Source of the DNA: Flavobacteriales bacterium
GTDB taxonomy: Bacteria; Bacteroidota; Bacteroidia; Flavobacteriales_F; PHOS-HE28
DNA length: 49,009 nt
Assembly (NCBI GenBank): GCA_016721005.1
Contig: JADKJM010000002.1
Coordinates: forward strand, 1 to 49,009
Direction: 5' to 3'
The position numbers and the translations under genes were made by a program. The notes below the pieces were generated by a model that saw only the letters and a list, made by a program, of their open reading frames with translations, did no database searches and was not told the DNA's origin. Positions 26,960 to 35,287 of this stretch are shown piece by piece (position 1 is the stretch's first letter; the number at the start of each line of letters is the position of its first letter).

Positions 26960-27333
26960 TCGATCTTCATTACACCCTTGCGTAACACGTAGTAGAGGCC
27001 CGCGAGCACGAAGCTGACGAAGACCACCATCTCCACGAATCCGATCAGCCCCAACTCCTTGAAGGTAACCGCCCAAGGATAGAGGAAGATCACTTCCACA
27101 TCGAAGAGCACGAAGAGGATCGCGATCAGCAGGTACTTCACGGAGAACGGCGTGCGCGCGTTGCCGTGTTGTTCGATCCCGCTCTCGAAATTCTCCAGCT
27201 TCTGTTTGCCCCTCACCTTGGGACCCAAGAACGCGGAAGCGGCGAGGGCGAAGCCCACGAAGCCGACCGCGATGAGCGTCTGCATCACGATGGGCAGGTA
27301 GTCCGACGGAGAGGAAACGGTCTGAAGCAGCAC
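26956..27333 (-). CDS. nuoA: NADH-quinone oxidoreductase subunit A
   Basis: A 125-residue three-span subunit; first gene of the operon. Diagnostic are ENFESGIEQHGNARTPFSVK (loop with the conserved cysteine position replaced here, reading SGIEQHG) and YLLIAILFVLFDVEVIFLYP with the acidic residues of the second helix. The start is GTG at 27333; an in-frame ATG 16 codons on would cut into the first helix region. A good -7 box lies upstream on this strand. Confidence 0.93.
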   Translation of the reverse strand: MLLQTVSSPSDYLPIVMQTLIAVGFVGFALAASAFLGPKVRGKQKLENFESGIEQHGNARTPFSVKYLLIAILFVLFDVEVIFLYPWAVTFKELGLIGFVEMVVFVSFVLAGLYYVLRKGVMKIE

Positions 27334-27355
27334 GGAACGCTCTTTTACGGGTCGC

Positions 27356-27363
27356 CAAATGTA
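27356..27363 (-). promoter_or_regulatory. -7 box of the nuoA promoter
   Basis: TACATTTG on the minus strand fits the Bacteroidota consensus TAnnTTTG exactly and lies 22 bases before the nuoA start. A TTG at 27388-27386 stands about 22 bases upstream, slightly wider than the usual -33 spacing. Confidence 0.55.
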
Positions 27364-27449
27364 GTATCAGCACCAACGCGCGAAGCAATACCTGCGGATC
27401 ACTTCCGTTGAGCGCTTGGATCCGCAGACTCTGCGAACCTTCCCCCCGT

Positions 27450-27457
27450 TACATTTG
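27450..27457 (+). promoter_or_regulatory. -7 box of the dxs promoter
   Basis: TACATTTG on the plus strand, an exact TAnnTTTG match, ends 13 bases before the dxs ATG. It is the mirror twin of the nuoA box 90 bases away, so nuoA and dxs are divergently transcribed from one short spacer. Confidence 0.55.
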
Positions 27458-27470
27458 TTGACTTGCCGTT

Positions 27471-29417
27471 ATGAGCGACCCGAGCGTCTCCTACCCCTTG
27501 CTCAGCCACATCGCGTTCCCCGAGGATCTGCGTCGGTTGGAGGAGGACCAGCTTCAGCAGGTGTGTACCGAGCTGCGCAACTACATCATCGATCTGGTGA
27601 GTGTGAAAGGCGGCCACTTCGGCGCCAGCCTCGGGGTGGTAGAGCTCACGGTGGCCCTGCACTACATCCTGAACACCCCGTACGACCAACTCGTGTGGGA
27701 TGTCGGCCATCAGGCGTATGGCCACAAGATCCTCACCGGTCGTCGGGAGGTTTTCCATACCAACCGCATCCACAAAGGACTCAGTGGGTTCCCCAAGCGG
27801 AGTGAGAGCGAGTACGACACCTTCGGCGTGGGCCACAGCTCCACCTCGGTGGGTGCGGCACTAGGTATGGCGGTGGGCAGCAAGTTGAAAGGGGAGAAGG
27901 ACCGGCAAGTGGTGGCTGTGATCGGCGATGGCGCGATGACGGCCGGCATGGCCTTCGAGGCCCTGAACCACGGTGGCACGGCGAACACCGATTTCCTCGT
28001 GGTGCTCAACGACAATTGCATGAGCATCGACCCGAATGTGGGTGCACTGAAGGAATACCTGACGGACATCACCACCAGCCACACCTACAACAAGGTGAAG
28101 GATGAGGTGTGGAACCTGTTGGGGAAGCTCAGCAAGTTCGGGCCGAACGCACAAGCCATCGCCCAGAAGGTGGAAGCTGCAGTGAAGACCGCCGTGCTGA
28201 AACAGAGCAACCTCTTCGAGAGCTTGAATTTCCGCTACTTCGGTCCGGTGGATGGCCACGACGTGAATCACCTCGTGAAAGTGCTGCGCGATCTGCGCGA
28301 TATCCCTGGCCCCAAGATCCTGCATACCGTTACCGTGAAGGGCAAGGGCTATGCCCCGGCCGAAGCGGGCAACGCCACGGTCTGGCACGCACCGGGACTT
28401 TTCAACAAGGACACCGGAGAGATCATCAAGGTGGTACCCAAGAGCCCACAGCCGCCCAGGTACCAGGATGTCTTCGGGCACAGCATCGTGGAGCTGGCCG
28501 AGAAGAACCCGCGCATCGTAGGTGTAACGCCCGCTATGCCTTCCGGCTGTTCGCTCAACATCATGATGAAGGCGATGCCCGATCGCGCATTCGATGTGGG
28601 TATCGCGGAGCAGCACGCCGTCACCTTCAGCGCAGGCATGGCCACACAAGGCATGGTGCCTTTCTGCAACATTTACAGCTCGTTCATGCAGCGCGCATAT
28701 GACCAGGTGGTACACGACGTCGCTTTGCAGAAGTTGAATGTGGTCTTCTGTTTGGATCGCGGCGGCTTGGCCGGTGCCGATGGCCCCACGCATCACGGGG
28801 CCTTCGACCTCGCCTACTTCCGCTGCATCCCCAACATGGTGGTGAGCGCACCGATGAACGAGGAGGAACTACGCGACCTCATGTACACCGCGCAGCTTCC
28901 CGATCAAGGACCCTTCAGCATCCGCTATCCACGCGGCGAAGGCGTGATGACCGAATGGAAGACCCCCTTCAAGGAGATCAAGGTCGGCACGGGCCGGAAG
29001 ATCCGCTCCGGTCGCGATATCGCGGTGCTGAGCATCGGGCACATCGGCAACATCGCCGCCAAAGGCATCGATGCGTTGGAGAAGGAAGGCTATTCGGTCG
29101 CGCATTACGACATGCGCTTCGCGAAGCCGATCGATGAGTTGCTTTTGCACGAAGTGTTCGGTGCGTTCAAGCATGTGATCACCATAGAGGATGGTTGCAT
29201 CATGGGCGGCATGGGCAGCGCGGTGCTGGAGTTCATGGCCGATCACGGGTACCAAGCGCAAGTGAAGCGTCTCGGCATACCGGACCGCTGGATCGAGCAC
29301 GGTAGCCAGAAGGAACTCTACAGCGAGTGCGGCTTCGATGACAAGGCGCTCATTGGGGCGGTGAAGGAGATGCTGGGAGAGAAGGGGTCGAAGAAGGGGG
29401 TGCGGGTGAGCGCGTAG
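27471..29417 (+). CDS. dxs: 1-deoxy-D-xylulose-5-phosphate synthase
   Basis: Dxs condenses pyruvate and glyceraldehyde 3-phosphate with thiamine diphosphate, the first step of the MEP isoprenoid pathway, in the cytoplasm. The 648-residue protein has the cofactor motif VIGDGAMTAGMAFEALNHGG ending at NDN (residues 175-210), the catalytic-glutamate segment DVGIAEQHAVTFSAGMA (about residue 380), and DRGGLAGADGPTHHGAFD. VWDVGHQAYGHKILTG near residue 85 holds the active-site histidine. Intact. The last 70 codons are present a second time at 37103-37306, so this end may have arrived with the downstream cargo. Confidence 0.96.
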   Translation: MSDPSVSYPLLSHIAFPEDLRRLEEDQLQQVCTELRNYIIDLVSVKGGHFGASLGVVELTVALHYILNTPYDQLVWDVGHQAYGHKILTGRREVFHTNRIHKGLSGFPKRSESEYDTFGVGHSSTSVGAALGMAVGSKLKGEKDRQVVAVIGDGAMTAGMAFEALNHGGTANTDFLVVLNDNCMSIDPNVGALKEYLTDITTSHTYNKVKDEVWNLLGKLSKFGPNAQAIAQKVEAAVKTAVLKQSNLFESLNFRYFGPVDGHDVNHLVKVLRDLRDIPGPKILHTVTVKGKGYAPAEAGNATVWHAPGLFNKDTGEIIKVVPKSPQPPRYQDVFGHSIVELAEKNPRIVGVTPAMPSGCSLNIMMKAMPDRAFDVGIAEQHAVTFSAGMATQGMVPFCNIYSSFMQRAYDQVVHDVALQKLNVVFCLDRGGLAGADGPTHHGAFDLAYFRCIPNMVVSAPMNEEELRDLMYTAQLPDQGPFSIRYPRGEGVMTEWKTPFKEIKVGTGRKIRSGRDIAVLSIGHIGNIAAKGIDALEKEGYSVAHYDMRFAKPIDELLLHEVFGAFKHVITIEDGCIMGGMGSAVLEFMADHGYQAQVKRLGIPDRWIEHGSQKELYSECGFDDKALIGAVKEMLGEKGSKKGVRVSA

Positions 29418-29470
29418 GTTATCGCTCCACATTGAAACGTTTCGCAAGAGGGCTACCTTCTGCCCGAACC

Positions 29471-31777
29471 ATGGCTTTTGTACGTTGCTTGTGCTCCTAC
29501 TAGGCACTGCTAATTGCCTGTTCTGTGCATGCGCAACCTGCCGCCGACCTAGCGCGAGCACGCCATCTGGAAGTACAGGGTGAGGAGAGGTTCCGCCTGA
29601 GCGATATCGGCGAGGCGCATCGGCTCTGGTCCGAAGCGCTTCGTCTGCGTCAACAGGCCTTCGGCGACAGCTCGGCTGAAGCAGCGATCGGATACGCCTT
29701 TCAGGCGCGCTACCACAGCTTCATGATCGGGCCGCATCCCGAGCATCGCTCGATCGCCTTGTGTGAGGGCCAACGCACTGTACGACTATTGGCCAGGACG
29801 CAGGGTACCGTCAACCTGCAGGAAAGGATCCTTGCTCAGCGCGAATATGCCTATGCATATAAGCTGACGGGCCCGGAAGGAATAGCCACGGACAGCACGC
29901 GCCTTCAGGCCACCCGCGCCCTCTTTGCAGATGCGCTGTCCCTTTCGGAGCGCGGTCACGATACTCTTTGGATGGCGCGTATCCTCCACGACATCGGCAA
30001 CACCTACACCGACCAGACCATACGCTACGGCTCGGTCCTTCCCCCTCACCGTCTACGATCACTCATCGACAGTGCGCTCCATCACTACCAACGTTCCACC
30101 GCATTGATGACACAGGCTGGCCAAGCCTTGAGTGAAGAGGTGATGATGGACCACCTGACCACGGGCCTGCTCTATCATTCAGCGTACGGCTCGGATAGCG
30201 CGGCCCAAGCCATCGCTTCGTACGACAGCGCGCTGCGCATCATGCTCATGAAGGCCGGTCTTCCACCAACGGTGGACCCGCTCTTGTTCGAGCCAAGGGT
30301 ATTGAACAAAGCGCAAATGGTGGAGCTGTTATATCTGCGCGCATTTTCCTGTGCGGAGCCGTATGCAGAAGAACACAGCAATGACCAGCTGCGATCAGCA
30401 CTGCGCAGCGTTCAAGCTGCGGTGCCCTACTGGGAAGCCATGCTTCGTGCGTACCAGAGCCGCGACCTGTACAAGGTGCTCGGCAGCTATAGCCATTTCC
30501 CCTTCCGATATGGTACTTGGCTCGCGGCCGAACTGGGCCAGCGTGAACGCTCAGGGGACCTCCTCCGGCTCGCACTCGACTGGCACGACCGCGGCAAGAC
30601 CGGCATGGAACAGCGGGACCGACTACGGGCCGGTGCGTCACTGAAGCCGCGCAGCAGCGAGGAAGAGCAGCGACGCACGCTTCAGAATGATGAAGCGTGC
30701 GTCGCATTTCATGACTTCCCACATCCGATCGCCTTCGTGATCGATGCCTCTGGAAGCCGAACACAGCGGCTTCCGGAAATGGATGTTCGGGTTCTTATTA
30801 CCGCACTCCAAGAAGCGATGGCGACCGACGATCCGCATCGATACCAGCGCGTGGCCTTCAGCCTTCACCAAGGGTTGTTAGCGCCGCTCCTCCAAGGGAA
30901 GCCCTATCGCCGGATAGTCATCGTGCCTTCCAACACCTTGGAGGGTTTGTCCTTCGAAGCCTTGGTGTCCGATACGGTCCGCGAAGCCACCTGGGGAGCG
31001 CTGCACTTCTTGGTGCGTGATCGTTCGTTCCGGTACGCGCGGACCATCGGTGAAGCGCGATCCGACGCACATGAGCTCCGGAGCGCGAAAACCATTTCTG
31101 GTATCGCTGTGGCTCCCGGCACGGCGGACATGCCGTTCTCTCGTGCGCTAGCTGAGCGGTTGGCAGATCGGGAAGGCTCTCCCGGACCGCTTGCGCTGGA
31201 CCGTGCGGCCCTGCACCGATCGCTCCAAGGAGACCGCGCTGTGTTCCTTGTCGGCCATGCCGAAGCTCCGGCAACCCCCGACGCGCTTCCCTATCTCCGC
31301 CTATTGGATGGCGACCTGCCGATCACCGCGCTGGATAGCCTGCCGATGAGCGCGCCCTTTGTGGTGCTCAGCACCTGCTCCAGCGGCGCTGGTCGCACGT
31401 ACATCGGGGAGGGTACCGTGGGCATCGGTCAAGTGGTGCTCCGCAATGGTGTGGCCACCGTGGTGCAAACGCTCTGGCCGGTTGATGACCGCGCCACCAG
31501 CGAGGTGCTGGCTCGGCTGTACGGTGGCATGGATGATGGCCTGCTCGTCTCCGATGCTTTGACCGAAGCCAAGCGCAACTATCTGCAGGGGCATGCGACC
31601 GATGGCTTGGCCAATCCCTTCTATTGGAGTGGCGTCGTGCTCCAAGGGCGCGATGCTCGGTTGCCGACCCGGAGCCGTCCTTGGTTCTGGTGGGTCGGCG
31701 GCTTGCTGCTATCGGGCGTCTTCGGTTACGGCCTCTTCAGGCGCGCGAGAAGGTCCCGCGCCTTGGGTGCGAGCTGA
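29471..31777 (+). CDS. secreted or membrane-anchored TPR-CHAT protease-like protein, signal peptide broken by TAG
   Basis: The long frame is open from GTG 29525. The same frame runs upstream to ATG 29471, giving MAFVRCLCSY, a TAG at 29501-29503, then ALLIACSVHAQ: a lipid-type or Sec signal peptide interrupted by one amber codon. The mature part has TPR-like helical repeats over roughly 350 residues, then a CHAT (caspase-like) domain: VFLVGHAEAP supplies the catalytic histidine and FVVLSTCSSGAG the cysteine, followed by VATVVQTLWPVDDRATSEVL, ALTEAKRNYLQGH and PFYWSGVVLQG. The C-terminus is a single membrane helix (WFWWVGGLLLSGVFGYGLF) with a basic tail. CHAT proteins are cysteine peptidases that cut partner proteins. 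It is convergent with, and overlaps by 52 bases, the anti-sigma gene. Confidence 0.8.
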
Positions 31778-32469
31778 GCATCGCTCGAGGAGGCAACCGC
31801 GCTCAAAAGGCTCTCCGCTCTTCCTGCGTCGCCGTTGCGCAGTGCGCAGATGGCGGCGTGGTAACGGCCGCGCGTGAGGAACGTCGATGTGGCGCCCAGT
31901 TCAGCGAAACTCTCTTGGGCCAGGTCGCACCGACCCATGTGCGCGTCCACGATGCCCAGGAAATAGGTCAGGGTATCGTTGCCGGGGCTCATCTCCATCG
32001 TGGTGATCAACAATTCCTTCGCCGTGGCATCGTCGCCCTGCTTGTAGGCGTTCATGATCGCATCCGTGGCGCGGGCATCCACGCTCATCAGCACGGGAAG
32101 CCCGGGTTCGGTGATCGCGAACTCATCGGCGAGCCGCTCTGGCGTGTCGCGCGTGAAGTACCACCATGCCGAGCCACTCGCGATCAGTAGCATCGCAGCG
32201 GCCGCCCAACGAAACAGGCCATTCCCAGCGCCCCCCTTCTCCTTGCGCGCAGATCGTTGCTCCTCCTCCCGCAGCTCCGAACGCAGCCGTTCTTCTCCCA
32301 GATAGCGCAGTCCGGCAATGGTCCGGCGCGCCGACTCCACATCCTCGCGCACGTGCGGGTCGGCCCGCATCGCTGCTTCGATCGCTTCGCGTTCGGCAGT
32401 GTCCATCTCACCCTCCACGTAGCGGATGGCGCGTTCGAGCCGCGGGTCCATATCCATCTCCTCGTTCAA
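31726..32469 (-). CDS. membrane anti-sigma-like protein with TPR-like C-terminal domain
   Basis: 247 residues, starting with an ATG that overlaps the sigma-factor stop by four bases. The N-terminal 80 residues are charged and cytoplasmic (RLERAIRYVEGEMDTAEREA, VREDVESARRTIAGLRYLGE), resembling the helical start of anti-sigma factors but without a zinc-binding HxxxCxxC. One membrane helix follows (WAAAAMLLIASGSAWWYF, about residues 88-105). The outside part is TPR-like (AKELLITTMEMSPGNDTLTY, CDLAQESFAELGA). Gene order and topology make it the likely membrane brake on the sigma factor. Its 3' end overlaps the CHAT gene end to end. Confidence 0.65.
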   Translation of the reverse strand: MNEEMDMDPRLERAIRYVEGEMDTAEREAIEAAMRADPHVREDVESARRTIAGLRYLGEERLRSELREEEQRSARKEKGGAGNGLFRWAAAAMLLIASGSAWWYFTRDTPERLADEFAITEPGLPVLMSVDARATDAIMNAYKQGDDATAKELLITTMEMSPGNDTLTYFLGIVDAHMGRCDLAQESFAELGATSTFLTRGRYHAAICALRNGDAGRAESLLSAVASSSDAQLAPKARDLLARLKRP

Positions 32470-33026
32470 AACAGGATCATTTTGGTCGATCGCACCAGCG
32501 CGATCAGGCGTTGTAAGGCAAAGTGCTTCTTCTTCTTTGCCACGTTACGGTTCTTAAGCCCCATGGAGGCCGCCACGGCATCCATGTCGTTGCCTTCGAG
32601 GTAATACAGTTCCAGCACACGACGATCGTCCGGCTTCAATTCGGCCAGGCGTTGGCGTACCAACTCGGTGGTGGCTTCTCTTTCCTGCTCGTCCATGCCA
32701 TTGGTAGCGAACGCCTCGTCCGGGATACCGTGGAACTCTTCGTTCAGGTCCTCTTGTTTGCGCAATACCCGCATGCGCGAAAGGAGTTGGTTGCGGCCTA
32801 CGGCGAAGAGGTAAGTCCGTAGCGAGCATTCCAACCGAGAAAGGTCGTCGCCTTGCGCCTTTCGGTACAGCACGATCACGGCTTCCTGGAAGGCGTCGCG
32901 TGCCTCATCCTCCCTCACTTGATAGTGCTGCTGCGCCCACTTCACGAAGGCACTGCGGTGCTCGGTGTAGAGCGCGCGGTACCAAGGGTGGCCGGCATCC
33001 TTCGGCGGAAGGAGGGTGTGTTCCAT
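32466..33026 (-). CDS. ECF-type RNA polymerase sigma factor
   Basis: 186 residues from ATG 33026 (MEHTLLPPKDAGHPWYRALY). Region 2 is seen in DEARDAFQEAVIVLYRKAQG and SLRTYLFAVGRNQLLSRMRV, the RNA-polymerase and -10 contact helices. Region 4 is LAELKPDDRRVLELYYLEGN, DMDAVAASMGLKNRNVAKKK, a helix-turn-helix of sigma-70 type. The open frame continues 97 codons upstream, but that part is antisense to a small plus-strand gene and is not sigma sequence. Coupled to the anti-sigma gene by an ATGA overlap. Its targets are unknown; the divergent lipoprotein operon next door is a natural candidate. Confidence 0.85.
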   Translation of the reverse strand: MEHTLLPPKDAGHPWYRALYTEHRSAFVKWAQQHYQVREDEARDAFQEAVIVLYRKAQGDDLSRLECSLRTYLFAVGRNQLLSRMRVLRKQEDLNEEFHGIPDEAFATNGMDEQEREATTELVRQRLAELKPDDRRVLELYYLEGNDMDAVAASMGLKNRNVAKKKKHFALQRLIALVRSTKMILF

Positions 33027-33089
33027 GAACGAAGGCAAGGTAGGGTGGTAACCTTTCTGACTGTCGGCTACCAATGACAAACCGTATCC

Positions 33090-33311
33090 ATGCAACAAGA
33101 CGAATCGTGTGGTCTTTCCATTCCGATGGAAGAATTCGCTAGTGCTAAGAAGTTGGCACCAGCAGCAATAGGCGCCCTTTGCGACACCGCTAGGGGAATC
33201 ATCGACAAGGGAGGTGCCGTATGCATTCTGAACGCTGGTGGAGAGATTGTGAAGCGCATTATGACGCTCTCGGAATTGGAAGTCCTCTGCTCTGAATACA
33301 AACACCCTTGA
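33090..33311 (+). CDS. small uncharacterised protein, divergent from the sigma gene
   Basis: A 73-residue cytoplasmic protein with a coherent sequence (EEFASAKKLAPAAIGALCDT, IIDKGGAVCILNAGGEIVKR, ending LSELEVLCSEYKHP). There is no signal or membrane span. It stops four bases before the lipoprotein gene, and the sigma gene starts 63 bases away on the other strand, so this gap likely carries divergent promoters. The family is not known to me; it could also be a fragment of a larger protein. Confidence 0.5.
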   Translation: MQQDESCGLSIPMEEFASAKKLAPAAIGALCDTARGIIDKGGAVCILNAGGEIVKRIMTLSELEVLCSEYKHP

Positions 33312-33483
33312 ACACATGAAGGGCTCATTCTTTTACTCAATGGCTATGAGCACCAGCAGATTGTCAGTAGCCCTGGCACTGGCTCTATCCTTCGTGGGAT
33401 GTACGGACCATGTACGCCTTTGCACAATGGAAGACGTTGCCAGCTACTTCGCCGAGCACTCGGTCGTTAGTGGATGCACGTAC

Positions 33484-34905
33484 AGTAGTGTCCGGGGAAA
33501 CTCGTCAAGGTTGGTTGAGATAGGATAAAGCCCTTGGCAGGCGTATACCGTTTGCCAAGTTGTTGAAGGCAAGCCCCCCTGTGTGTTCAAAGCGATAGCT
33601 GTAGGCTAAGCTGCGGAGATGGCTCCGGAGGCTTGTAGTCGATCAACGCTCGGTCCGGATCGCGCAGGAACCGGAGCACATCGATGTAGGTGTGCAGGTG
33701 GATCCGCAGTAAGGAGGCTACACCGGAGAAGGACCAACGGCGTGGGCCGGTCAGATGAGCGCGGTCGCGCACTGATCGTCACCAGCAGATCAGCGATGAA
33801 AGCGCACCAGATCTGGATCTTGATGGCGTTGGGCGAGTCTCCCAGAAAGTCGCGCAGGGGTAGTTCTGCTTGATGCGTTTGAAGAGCATCTCGATGTCCC
33901 AGCGTTGGCGGTAGATGCGCGCCACGGTGGTGGGCGACCACTTGGTATTGTTGGTCACAAAGCGAAAGATGCGGCCGCTCTCCTTGTGGTGATAGTGGAC
34001 CACGCGGGCCGCCAAGGAGCGCTTGCCCGCGCCGAGGCGCACAAGCTGTTGGGCGATGACCCCGGCGACGCGTTGGGCATCGTTCACCGGCAGGTGCTCG
34101 CGGTCCTTCACCACGGCACCCTCCTGTAGGCGCGTAACCCAAAGACCCCCTGCTTGTCCCATGCGGCCCACTGGGCGTAGTTGGTATAACCCATGTCGAA
34201 GACCACCACCGAACCCCTGGTAAGGGTACTCGTGCCATGATGTGCTTGTCGTTGCGCTTGCCTTCGGTGAGGTCGATGAAGCAGGGGACCTGCTGGTCCA
34301 CACGCATGACCACATGGGCCTTGGCGCCACCCCTTCTTACGCCCGTTGAGGCCGAAGGCACCGGTGCCTTGGAGCACATCACTGAACAGGGTGATCGTGG
34401 TGCTGTCCAGCACATGCAAGCGGCCCAAGGGACCGTCCTTACGCCGTCGGCTGTCCCGGGAATCCCCGTAGTAGCGCCGGTAAAGGCCGTGGAAGATCAC
34501 GAAAAGCGCCTCGGTGCGGCGCTTGTTGGCATCGGCGAGCGTACTGCGGCGTGGGTTCTGCTTCAGGCCAAGATGCCGCAGGCGCTGCTGGCAGGCTTGC
34601 AGACCGGTCACCAGTTCGCGCAAGCCGGTACAGCCCATGTAGATGGCCGAAAGCATGGTCACCAGATGGTCGTAGGTGAAGAGGGTCTTGCAGTACCGGT
34701 CCGCTTGGTGCTCCTTGTCCAACCGGTCAACAAGGTTCTTCGGGATCAACTGAGCAACTGAGAGAGGACCGGCTGTCCGGTAAACAGGCTACCTTGGCTC
34801 ATGTGTTCGGCTCTTGGCGTTAGACACCCTGAACCTATACACTGGTGGGGGACTCCGGTCCCCTTCCTTTTTGCCCTCAATCAGGAACTTTACCGGACAC
34901 TACTA
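33484..34905 (-). mobile_element. IS4-family insertion sequence, 1.42 kb, 11-bp target duplication
   Basis: The ends are inverted: AGTAGTGTCCGG at 33484 and its complement CCGGACACTACT at 34893-34904. The direct repeat GATGCACGTAC flanks it at 33473-33483 and 34906-34916. An 11-bp duplication fits the IS4 family. The lipoprotein frame closes perfectly when the element is removed, which confirms the borders to within one base. The single gene inside is a transposase on the minus strand. Confidence 0.92.
33587..34749 (-). pseudogene. IS4-family transposase with several frame changes
   Basis: From ATG 34749 the N-terminal domain reads LVDRLDKEHQADRYCKTLFT and LRELVTGLQACQQRLRHLGL, typical of the Bacteroidota IS4 branch with a DUF4372-like start. 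The catalytic D positions are in LHVLDSTTITLFSD and VVVFDMGYTNYAQW, and the YREK segment with the glutamate in YRQRWDIEMLFKRIKQNYP. These lie in three frames: changes near 34325, 34230, 34130, 33860 and 33780. The end RIHLHTYIDVLRFLRDPDRA stops at 33587. If the indels are real the copy cannot move; if they are sequence errors it is active-looking. Confidence 0.85.
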
Positions 34906-35287
34906 GATGCACGTACGTCTTTTCATCTAACGGGACATTCACGGCAACCCCTCAATCGTTTCCATATTCGGAGAACAACGATCCCGTTGAGACCTATCAT
35001 GGCACATGGGGACTGGAATCGATTGATCGCAAATGCGAGGGTCGTCTTCTTGAAGCCAGTCAAGGAATCACTCTGGACTTCACGACGCGAGGACGCTATA
35101 CCGACGGCTACCAATCCAATGGGTTCGGTTACGTGACAGGGGTTGGCACGCACCTTTCCGGTGTGATCAACCCATTCAACGGCTACATCGTTTTCAAGAA
35201 CCACAACCCCAATCCGGGTACGTACTTCGATGATGCGGGGGAATGGAAAAGCGGATCGAAAGACATGACTATTAGCATCTCCGACAA

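Noticed and set aside
29501..29503. TAG in the CHAT gene as pyrrolysine or recoding
   Set aside because: It lies in a signal peptide, no recoding machinery or nearby recoding hairpin is visible, and Bacteroidota are not known to decode TAG this way.
32727..33317. Longer sigma factor starting at 33317
   Set aside because: The extra 97 residues are antisense to a coherent small plus-strand gene and look unlike any sigma region 1; ATG 33026 gives a normal ECF length.
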